Below, one piece after another: positions 55,196-61,567 of a stretch of 64,000 nt of DNA. The stretch is taken from the NCBI GenBank assembly GCA_963781805.1, contig CAWAHF010000004.1, positions 4,774,001 to 4,838,000 on the forward strand, written 5' to 3'. Numbering within the stretch: position 1 is the stretch's first letter; every line of letters starts with the position of its first letter. This DNA comes from JAFGPL01 sp963781805 (GTDB lineage: Bacteria; Bacteroidota; Bacteroidia; Bacteroidales; UBA10428). The notes under the pieces were generated by a model. That model was not told the DNA's origin and did not search any database. It worked only from the letters and a program-made list of their open reading frames with translations. The translations under genes were made by a program, and so were the position numbers.

Positions 55196-55684
55196 TTATC
55201 GCCAAAATTTCCACCATGCTTTTTTATCATTATTTGAAGAATTGATAGCCCAAAAGCTTTGGTCAAATGGTTCAGTTATAAAATCTTTTGCCAATTCATA
55301 TCCATACGGATAAATTGAATCTTCAAATCCATTTTTAAATCTATTCATCACTCTTTGCATTGGCCAAACAGTCATCCCTTCAGGAAATTTAATAGCAGCA
55401 GTAATCTCTCCTTGAGGATCATTATCATCAGTAATCCATTCTGCGCCTTTGACATTTTTTATAAAAGTCTCTCCAATGTAACTGCCAATCGAAAAAATTA
55501 TCGGCCCAAGATTTTGAGTCAATCTACCGCCAGAAAAAGGTTTCCCATTTTTACTGTGCTTTTCGAAAAACTTATCAATCTCGATAAAACTCTTAATTGA
55601 ATAATCCAATATTAATCCGTCTGCTTGAAATGCTTTAACTATCCAATCTGATTGTGTTTTAATGTCTTCTTTTAAAGTCGCCAT
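55196..55684 (-). CDS. Hypothetical soluble protein (cassette gene)
   Basis: 162 residues without signal peptide. Visible pieces are IFSIGSYIGETFIKNVKGAEWI, a G-x-Y-x-G-E motif followed by a Trp as in some uncharacterised DUF families, KFPEGMTVWPMQRVMNRFKNG and an aromatic C-terminal tail (KAWWKFWR). First gene of a two-gene cassette with the small membrane protein. I do not recognise a function; an immunity, stress or toxin role would be guesswork. Confidence 0.75.
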   Translation of the reverse strand: MATLKEDIKTQSDWIVKAFQADGLILDYSIKSFIEIDKFFEKHSKNGKPFSGGRLTQNLGPIIFSIGSYIGETFIKNVKGAEWITDDNDPQGEITAAIKFPEGMTVWPMQRVMNRFKNGFEDSIYPYGYELAKDFITEPFDQSFWAINSSNNDKKAWWKFWR

Positions 55685-55729
55685 ATCTATTTAATATTTT
55701 GCACTGTCGATTCTGTCTGCGTGGCTTGC

Positions 55730-55864
55730 ACACAACGTTCCACGGGTATGGTGTCGTTTGGCGTTTTCGAAGCACATCCGTATTTTTAGCTGACAAAACT
55801 TATTAAATGATCTCAAGCCAAAACCCGCTATGTCCCGCCAAATGCAATATACCCGGTGTTAGCC
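55730..55864 (-). other. attC-like site 3
   Basis: Minus strand: R'' GGCTAAC (55864-55858), arms 55836-55858 and 55741-55763 (GGGTAT and TTTGGCG shared), loop of about 72 bases, R' GTTGTGT (55736-55730). 135 bp. R' GTTGTGTGC is the exact complement of R'' GCACACAAC of attC-like site 2, the other end of the same cassette. Confidence 0.9.
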
Positions 55865-55875
55865 TTAGTTTGTTA

Positions 55876-56397
55876 TCAAAATACTTTAATCCAGACTAAA
55901 TTATCATTATCATAAAATTCAATTCTAGATGTATCACCAGATTCTTTAAAATAATAACTACATCCAGTTTGTTTGCCATTTTCATAATTTAGAATGTACT
56001 CAGGCGTACCAGACTCATAGTAAAAACATTGAGTACTATCATAATGCCCTTTTTTGTATTTCAAAACTGCTCTTAATTGCCCGTTACAAAAATAGTTATA
56101 TGATTTTCCAGTATGAACTTCGTTTGAGTCATAATAATTTATATTATTAATCTGACCGTTTGGGCAATAATGAATATACTTTCCAAATCTTTTTCCATTT
56201 TTATAGTTTATTTCGAATTCAATAATACCATCCTCACCATAATACTTCCAAGTTCCATGTTTTTGATTATTTAGAATATATCCCTCAACTTTCTTGTTTC
56301 CATTTTTATAAAATGTATTGATAGGACCATCTTTTATTTTACATGATAGTAAAATGAAAATAAATACAATTAGATATATATGATTTCTAGTCTTCAT
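55876..56397 (-). CDS. MORN-type repeat lipoprotein (cassette gene)
   Basis: 173 residues from ATG 56397, which starts a lipoprotein signal peptide (MKTRNHIYLIVFIFILLSC, lipid Cys19); an ORF start at 56472 lies inside the attC site. It is followed by about six MORN_2-like repeats of the type YKNGKxxGxxxxY (FYKNGNKKVEGYI, YYGEDGIIEFEINYKNGKRFGKY, YCPNGQINNINYY...). Toxin-antitoxin-like MORN_2 proteins are often antitoxins or surface binding proteins; here no partner lies in the same cassette. Confidence 0.8.
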   Translation of the reverse strand: MKTRNHIYLIVFIFILLSCKIKDGPINTFYKNGNKKVEGYILNNQKHGTWKYYGEDGIIEFEINYKNGKRFGKYIHYCPNGQINNINYYDSNEVHTGKSYNYFCNGQLRAVLKYKKGHYDSTQCFYYESGTPEYILNYENGKQTGCSYYFKESGDTSRIEFYDNDNLVWIKVF

Positions 56398-56406
56398 ACA
56401 AATTAA

Positions 56407-56539
56407 GGCTAACGTTTTATGGTATGGTGTCGTGCGGGATTGCGAAGCTGTTTTCTTATCCGGCTGCACCAACTTTATTTACGTGCCACTTACCTTTGCA
56501 ACCCGCCGAAACCCGCATGCACTATACCATGTGTTGGCA
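56407..56539 (-). other. attC-like site 4
   Basis: Minus strand: R'' TGCCAAC (56539-56533), arms 56512-56530 and 56419-56438 (ATGGTAT and TGCGGG shared), loop of about 73 bases, R' GTTAGCC (56413-56407). 133 bp. GTTAGCCTTA is the complement of R'' of attC-like site 3 (10 of 11 bases). Its left arm is closely similar in sequence to that of site 3 (AACGTT..A.GGTATGGTGTCGT). Confidence 0.9.
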
Positions 56540-56546
56540 ACCGTAT

Positions 56547-57338
56547 TTATTTATCAATTATCACTTCAAAATATTTCATCTCATATTTAAAATCACTTCC
56601 AACATTTAAAATCTTTCCTCTATATTCCAAAGAATCATAAGGCTGCATTTCTATAATCCTAATTTCGAGAGTCAGCTTACTTCTGTGTTTATTAATAATT
56701 TCTCCAATAATTACGTAATCATAATCTTCATCCGTACAATCCTTACAAGGTGAATAATGAGTACTTATTATTTTTTCAGATGTATCTAATCCAAATGGTA
56801 TTTTTACAACATCTCCTATATTTAAATCTTTAAAATCATTTTTATTCGTATTTCTGAGTTGCTTTAATTCTCTGCCAATTCTGACTAAATCTGGCTTGTG
56901 TGCTTCAAAATCTCTGTTGTAACAGATATTATTGCTTTCAAAAAGTCCATTTTTAACAGCCTCAGAGTGAAGGTTTGGTAAATTATCAAATCTTTTCTTA
57001 CGAAGTCTATCAATTTTTCTTGAAGACATAAAGTCATAAATCATATAATACATCAATACAACTTCAACTGTATCACAATCTTTCTTTAAACTAATATCAG
57101 TCCACTCCATGCCAATGTATCGTAACAACAAACTGTCAGTTTCTTGTGGAATACTAATTTTAAATCGACCATCCATATCTGTTTTTCCAAGGAGTACACT
57201 ATCAGAGTTTCTAATATCTAACCCTGGTAATGGTTCTAAGTCTTCAGAAATCACTCTTCCAATTATAGTTCGGGTTTGTCCATTGAGATTCAAACTTGAA
57301 AAAAGAACAGCTAATATTAATATTGTCGTAATTTTCAT
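56547..57338 (-). CDS. Secreted protein with carboxypeptidase-regulatory-like domain (cassette gene)
   Basis: 263 residues from ATG 57338, which gives a signal peptide (MKITTILILAVLFSSLNLNGQ); the longer ORF to 57416 passes through the cassette boundary. The N-terminal domain TRTIIGRVISEDLEPLPGLDIRN..SDSVLLGKTDMDGRFKISIP is the CarboxypepD_reg-like beta-sandwich common in Bacteroidota; the rest (about 110-263) is unrecognised, with CKDCTDEDYDYVIIGE. Likely periplasmic or outer-membrane associated. First cassette of the array in transcription order. Confidence 0.8.
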   Translation of the reverse strand: MKITTILILAVLFSSLNLNGQTRTIIGRVISEDLEPLPGLDIRNSDSVLLGKTDMDGRFKISIPQETDSLLLRYIGMEWTDISLKKDCDTVEVVLMYYMIYDFMSSRKIDRLRKKRFDNLPNLHSEAVKNGLFESNNICYNRDFEAHKPDLVRIGRELKQLRNTNKNDFKDLNIGDVVKIPFGLDTSEKIISTHYSPCKDCTDEDYDYVIIGEIINKHRSKLTLEIRIIEMQPYDSLEYRGKILNVGSDFKYEMKYFEVIIDK

Positions 57339-57362
57339 TGTAGTAGGGTGTCTTAATATGGT

Positions 57363-57433
57363 TGCCAACATCCAAATATACTTACCTTTTTCTCTAAAAG
57401 TAGATATATTTCGCATATAGCTTTAGTTATTGT
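57363..57433 (-). other. Boundary of the first cassette, candidate short attC or attI
   Basis: Minus strand GTTGGCAACC (57369-57360) is the exact complement of R'' of attC-like site 4, so a cassette starts here. Beyond it lie an AAATATACTT/AAGTA-GA-TATATTT hairpin and CAATAAC at 57433-57427, which could make a 71-bp attC. It is much shorter than the others and could also be an attI. Confidence 0.45.
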
Positions 57434-57790
57434 TTTATTGTAAAGGGTCATAAATTTTTACGAACTCCATACTGTGTTTTTATCTGCCTTCCTGCCGATT
57501 TTAGGCAGGTTATTGTGTTCGCCCGGTTGTTCCAAACAGTAAGCAATTTACAAAAAATCCTGAAATTCCAATCTTTTTTTATCTGGTTTATGCTGTTATT
57601 AATTAAGATGAAGAGGGTAGCTATGAATGCTTACAACTAATAATCCTGTAAAAAGGAATGGTGGTAATAAAGGCCGAGGTTGAAACTTAGCACAGCGATC
57701 TCATTGCCTGTTCCGATTCATCGGAAAGCGTAGCGAGTAAACCCCGACCAGCCAAGGGTGAGTATATGACATAATATAATTGACATGACA

Positions 57791-57970
57791 CCAGTATATA
57801 TGCGAACCAAAAGTAACCATATATCCTTACTAGTCTCCATTTTCCTGTTTATAAACAGCATGTTTTAAAAATCTTTGAAATGGTAAACATGGGGAACTTT
57901 GTATTTTGGAATTAATTCAAATATATAAATTTCTAAAGCCACAAGTCACAGACTTGCGGCAGGAATGGGG
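57791..57970 (-). repeat. Accessory-region repeat, copy 1
   Basis: Runs from CCCATTCCTGCCGCAAGTC... (57970) to GGTTCGCATATA (near 57800) on the minus strand. Includes the hairpin GCCACAAGTC-ACA-GACTTGCGGC, the block AATCTTTGAAATGGTAAACATGG and the distant GCGAACCAAAAGTAA block. It overlaps the end of a small lipoprotein remnant. Confidence 0.85.
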
Positions 57971-58066
57971 GAAATCTTCCAGGATATTAGGATCTTTTTG
58001 AGTCTCCGTATTCTCTTCACAGGACAGACAAAGAATGATTAATATTATTAAGATTTTGTAGTTCAT
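57917..58066 (-). pseudogene. Remnant of a small lipoprotein gene ending in the repeat
   Basis: 49 codons: MNYKILIILIILCLSC (lipobox LSC, lipid Cys16) followed by EENTETQKDPNILEDF. From PHSCRKSVTCG on, the codons are those of repeat copy 1, so the natural 3' part has been replaced. Either a truncated gene or a very short lipoprotein. Confidence 0.5.
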
Positions 58067-58087
58067 CTTTTCGAAAATAATACACAA

Positions 58088-58182
58088 TTAGTACATAAGC
58101 GAACCAATCCTATCATTATCTCTTTGTCACTTTCCATTTTTCGGTTTACAACCAGTAAGTTACAAAAATCTTTGAAATGGCA
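58088..58182 (-). repeat. Accessory-region repeat, copy 2 (partial)
   Basis: Has GCGAACCAA, then TTTACAACCAGTAAGTTACAAA followed by AATCTTTGAAATGG, but lacks the hairpin end. Confidence 0.8.
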
Positions 58183-58348
58183 GGTATAACTTATTTAAAG
58201 ATGTACAATCCAACTATAAAAATGTTTTTAAGTAAATGCCTTAAAGCGGAGTGGACAATTACCAGGATTAATGAAGAATAGCTATTTTTTCAGCGATTTT
58301 CTTTAAAAAAAAATTGTTTTTGGCTTGGAAGAGTGTTGCCCACAGTTG

Positions 58349-58741
58349 CTATTCATTTATCAACTTTTCTATCCTATTAATAAATTGTATAGATAGGGGA
58401 TACAATCTAATAACTGTTTCTTTATCATGGTCGTAAAAATCATTGTAATCACTCTTTTGCCTCTTTTCAAACAACTCTGTGTAATGTTTGGCTAAATTTT
58501 TATCTATCTTACCAGTTTTAACAAATAATTGTCCGAATTTTTGTCTTGTTCCAGAATGGCTTGAGGTTTCAATTCCATGTGTTACTAACAATGCTCCAAC
58601 TGCATAGAAACATGCATAATACATTCTATTAATTGCTGTATTCCAATATTCATTTTTGATATGTGTATCTACTTCCTGGATTGATTCTTTTGCTCTTTGA
58701 ATTCGGTATTTTGCGTAATCTTCAGGTTTATAATCGGTCAT
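58349..58741 (-). CDS. HEPN domain protein (putative toxin of MNT/HEPN pair)
   Basis: 130 residues from ATG 58741; the ATG overlaps the stop of the nucleotidyltransferase gene (ATGA), so the two are coupled. A four-helix HEPN fold with NTAINRMYYACFYAVGALLV and RQKSDYNDFYDHDKE. HEPN proteins of such pairs are RNases or NTase substrates blocked by the partner. A longer ORF start at 58804 would read into the partner gene. Confidence 0.88.
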   Translation of the reverse strand: MTDYKPEDYAKYRIQRAKESIQEVDTHIKNEYWNTAINRMYYACFYAVGALLVTHGIETSSHSGTRQKFGQLFVKTGKIDKNLAKHYTELFEKRQKSDYNDFYDHDKETVIRLYPLSIQFINRIEKLINE

Positions 58742-59055
58742 AACAACTTTCCCTCCTTCATAACAGTATGGTAGAATGGAGTAATTTTGTACTTTGTATT
58801 CCATTCTCTTTCAGAATATACCATAGGACTAATCACTTCGCCTGTTTCAAATTCCAAATCATATAACGGATATGTTATTTCTTTTTCTATTTCCGGAGTA
58901 ATTTTCTCTTTATTCAATAAAATTAATAAATCCCAGTCTGATTCTTTATTGGCTGTGCCTCTAACACGTGAACCATATAAATATATTTTTGCTGTGGAGT
59001 CTTTCTCAGTAACTAATCTTTTTATTTCTTTCAATATATAATCAGAATTCTTCAT
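58738..59055 (-). CDS. MNT-type minimal nucleotidyltransferase (putative antitoxin)
   Basis: 105 residues. The motif YLYGSRVRGTANKESDWDLLIL (GSxxRG...SDxDL) is that of minimal nucleotidyltransferases. In MNT/HEPN systems this protein neutralises the HEPN toxin by AMPylating it. Coupled to the HEPN gene by a 4-bp overlap. Confidence 0.9.
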   Translation of the reverse strand: MKNSDYILKEIKRLVTEKDSTAKIYLYGSRVRGTANKESDWDLLILLNKEKITPEIEKEITYPLYDLEFETGEVISPMVYSEREWNTKYKITPFYHTVMKEGKLL

Positions 59056-59105
59056 TATTCAAAAATACATAAAAAGCACGATATTTTATCTGCAATTGAT
59101 GCCAA

Positions 59106-59291
59106 CAAGTTTATAAGCGAACCAAAGGTAATTTTATCCGCTCAAATTGGGTGAATATACGAGCTGAAAGTAATCTTATATCTTTACTAATCTACATTTA
59201 CTTGTTTACAACCAACAAGTTACAAAAATCTTTGAAATGGCAAACATGGTGAACTTGGTTTTTGGAGTTAATTCAACTATTGAAGGGATGG
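59106..59291 (-). repeat. Accessory-region repeat, copy 3
   Basis: Contains GCGAACCAAAGGTAA, the TTACAAAAATCTTTGAAATGG block, CAAACATGGTGAACTTGG and GGAGTTAATTCAACTA. The hairpin segment is missing; the end GAAGGGATGG touches the stop codon of the next minus-strand gene (59295). Confidence 0.85.
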
Positions 59292-59294
59292 TGA

Positions 59295-59777
59295 TTACTT
59301 TAATATATTTTTTTTAATCCCAACACTGATCCAAATAATAGAACCACTATCAGTGTATTCATAATGTCTTGGAGTTTCAGATTTCCAATAGTTTTTGTTA
59401 TAATCACCCTTGGCAAATAAGTAAAGTTTTTCCTTTACTTTCATTTCAATCATTATTCCCGTGGACCAACCATAATTTGCATTTGATCTAATAAATAATC
59501 CAAAAGTCGGACACAGCCTGATTTTATCACCTATTAAAAATTTTAAATATAATGGTGTTGTCAAAATCAATTGATTTTCAAATATCGACAAAGACGGATT
59601 AAAATTGAAAGATATAAGAGATTTATAAGCCCTGAACTCTGCAATACCTGCGGCATTGAAAATTGTATAATTATCACGAAGCAACTCAGAACCAATAGAA
59701 CCACCTAGATTCAACTCTTAAGAGAAAACAGAAGTCGAAATCAATAAAACACTAAGAATCAATGATGTTCTCATCAT
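59295..59777 (-). pseudogene. Outer membrane barrel-like protein with ochre codon after the signal peptide
   Basis: ATG 59777 starts a good signal peptide (MMRTSLILSVLLISTSVFS), followed directly by TAA (59720-59718) and, in the same frame, ELNLGGSIGSELLRDN... to 59295. A Gln codon (CAA) at the usual cleavage position +1 is the likely ancestor. The mature part (about 140 residues) has barrel-like strands (PLYLKFLIGDKIRLCPTFGLFIR, TGIMIEMKVKEKLYLFAKGDY, IIWISVGIKKN). Probably inactive. Confidence 0.7.
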
Positions 59778-59836
59778 AACTGTTTGATATTATTTGTGGA
59801 CTACTATAACATATTAAAAAACCTTTAATTATTTTT

Positions 59837-59957
59837 ATACAGTAAGTTATAAAAATCTTTGAAATGGCAAACAAAAGGAACTTAGCTTTTAGAGTTAATT
59901 CAACTAGTGTGGTTTTAAAGGCCACAAGTCACTTATTTGGCACAGGAAGGGAGGGTA
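59837..59957 (-). repeat. Accessory-region repeat, copy 4
   Basis: Contains AATCTTTGAAATGGCAAACA, GGAACTTAGCTTTTAGAGTTAATTCA in pieces, and GCCACAAGTCACTTATTTGGC with a worn hairpin. Its end GAAGGGAGGG lies 15 bp from the stop codon of the gene at 59973. Confidence 0.85.
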
Positions 59958-59972
59958 TTGTCATACAAAGGA

Positions 59973-60983
59973 TTATTTACAATAAATTTCTTTTATTTTA
60001 TCAATTGGTAAAAAGGCAATTCCATGCTTCATTAAACCTAACATCCCGACATTGGTATCATACTCGTTTCCAAATCCGCCACTTCCATTATATAATAGCA
60101 CATTTGTCAGTTGCTCATTATTTCGTAGTGTAAAGTTTATATAATGTTCGTTCCTGTTATTTTCCTTTTTTATTTTGATTTCAGCAAATTTTATTTGCTG
60201 AATATTAATTTTTACAATGAATGTTCCATTTTTGACTGGAACGAAGTTGGATAATCTCCAGACTGTATATGATTTGCATGGAATCCAGTTATCATCACAT
60301 CCTGACTCGTTATAAACAAAAATTGGGGCGTTAATGATATCCGAATCGTTGGAATATGTAATTAATTCAATGCTTTCCTTAAAGTCATCAGGCCAGTTAA
60401 TATAGTTGCCAGAGATATTAAAATGTTGTTTTAATTTGTCTTTTGATTTTCTATAGATATCTTCGGGTATCTTTTTGTTGAATTTAGCATAATTGATATT
60501 TAACATGGGTACACTTATATCACCTAACCGGCTTCTACCCAAAATCTCATAATCTTTTACGGGAAACCCTATAATCAAACTTCCATCTTTCAGAATAATG
60601 GTAGCATTTTCACCATCAAAAAAATATTCATCAATTTCTTCGATGAAGATTAAGGAAATCAGACCACTTGATTTTTGAATGGGGAACACTTTTTGTTCAG
60701 CAAAAATTCCTGAAAGCGCATCACCCTGATAATTTAAACCATCATAAATCTCATTGCAAACCGAATTAAACGTATAGAAACTTACATCTGCTCCTTTAAT
60801 ATCCCGAATTTTTACTACAGCTGAATCATTAACAATAAAAGGTTTATTGGGTCTTTTAAGGTGTTTTAAATTTGAGGGTTGTTCATTAGTAACTGTTTTA
60901 TCCTGTTTATTTTTCAGGATGAGAGGAATACAAACTGCCGTAATAATTGAAATAAATAATATGACCAATAATATTTTTTTCAT
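59973..60983 (-). CDS. Membrane-anchored hypothetical protein
   Basis: 336 residues. One N-terminal membrane helix (MKKILLVILFISIITAVCIPLIL) anchors a soluble domain. Visible are VVKIRDIKGADVSFYTFNS, a beta-rich middle and ESGCDDNWIPCKSYTVWRL with two Cys that could form a disulfide. I know no family. It stands alone between repeat copies 4 and 5, like a cassette. Confidence 0.75.
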   Translation of the reverse strand: MKKILLVILFISIITAVCIPLILKNKQDKTVTNEQPSNLKHLKRPNKPFIVNDSAVVKIRDIKGADVSFYTFNSVCNEIYDGLNYQGDALSGIFAEQKVFPIQKSSGLISLIFIEEIDEYFFDGENATIILKDGSLIIGFPVKDYEILGRSRLGDISVPMLNINYAKFNKKIPEDIYRKSKDKLKQHFNISGNYINWPDDFKESIELITYSNDSDIINAPIFVYNESGCDDNWIPCKSYTVWRLSNFVPVKNGTFIVKINIQQIKFAEIKIKKENNRNEHYINFTLRNNEQLTNVLLYNGSGGFGNEYDTNVGMLGLMKHGIAFLPIDKIKEIYCK

Positions 60984-61060
60984 GATTATTTCTATCTAAA
61001 ATGAATTAAAATTATGCTCCGAAGATTTAAATAGTCTGATGAATAATTTCTCTGCTTTAT

Positions 61061-61180
61061 TGACAGCAAGTTACAAAAATCTTTGAATTTGCGAACACGG
61101 AAAAATTGGCTTCTGGAGTTAATTCGAATAGTGCTGTTTTATAGATACAAGTCACAGACTTACGGCAGGAATAGGGAGGA
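61061..61180 (-). repeat. Accessory-region repeat, copy 5
   Basis: Has GTTACAAAAATCTTTGAA, GGCTTCTGGAGTTAATTCGAATA and the ACAAGTCACAGACTTACGGC hairpin; its end GGAATAGGGAGGA directly touches the stop codon of the response regulator (61181). Confidence 0.88.
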
Positions 61181-61543
61181 TTAAATGTATGGCCTGAGAA
61201 TATTAATTAATTGTTCTTCATTGAAAGGTTTGGAAATATAATCGGTAAATCCTGCTCCGATACATTCCTCTCGTTTGTATGCATACGCTGTTTGAGCAAT
61301 AATTACAATGTCTTTATTGATCTTTCTGATTTCAGTTGTAGCTTTAAAACCGTCCATCACCGGCATTTTTATATCCATAAATATAATGTCAAATTGTTCT
61401 TTCTTACAAAGCTCAACGGCTACATTACCATTCATGGCATGAATGATTTGAATTCCGGTTTTTTCAAGTAAGGCAGAAATAAGCATAAAATTACCCATTT
61501 CGTCTTCTGCTACCAGAATTTTCACATACTTCCAATTTTCCAT
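61181..61543 (-). CDS. Single-domain response regulator (CheY-like receiver)
   Basis: 120 residues, receiver only. Acidic pair D14/E15-like in VAEDE, phospho-acceptor Asp57 in IIFMDIKMPVMDG, Thr at AQTAYA and Lys in ISKPF. No output domain, so it acts on a protein partner. 24 bp after the histidine kinase gene, its probable phospho-donor. Confidence 0.92.
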   Translation of the reverse strand: MENWKYVKILVAEDEMGNFMLISALLEKTGIQIIHAMNGNVAVELCKKEQFDIIFMDIKMPVMDGFKATTEIRKINKDIVIIAQTAYAYKREECIGAGFTDYISKPFNEEQLINILRPYI

Positions 61544-61567
61544 TTTATTTGCTTTAATCGTTCTGAT

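Larger units (their letters stand above)
57434..58348. other. 915-bp stretch without an intact gene
   Basis: Contains a CCTGCC-7-GGCAGG hairpin (57491-57509), a worn copy of the accessory repeat (about 57526-57570), repeat copies 1 and 2 and the lipoprotein remnant listed separately. No integrase or tRNA is seen. The stretch at 57660-57780 is less AT-rich but has no ORF. Confidence 0.6.

Noticed and set aside
55876..56472. Start of the MORN protein at 56472
   Set aside because: The extra 25 residues are encoded by the attC site; the ATG at 56397 starts a clear lipoprotein signal peptide.
51401..57900. Shared TCTTTGAAATGGTAA in the intron 5' part (about 51411) and repeat copy 1 (about 57871)
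   Set aside because: Only 15 bases match and other repeat copies have a different end, so I take it as chance or a common AT-rich word.
49871..59777. Reassignment of TAG/TAA to Gln, because two broken genes show Gln to stop
   Set aside because: Many intact genes in the window end at TAA or TAG at their normal lengths, so these are plain nonsense mutations.
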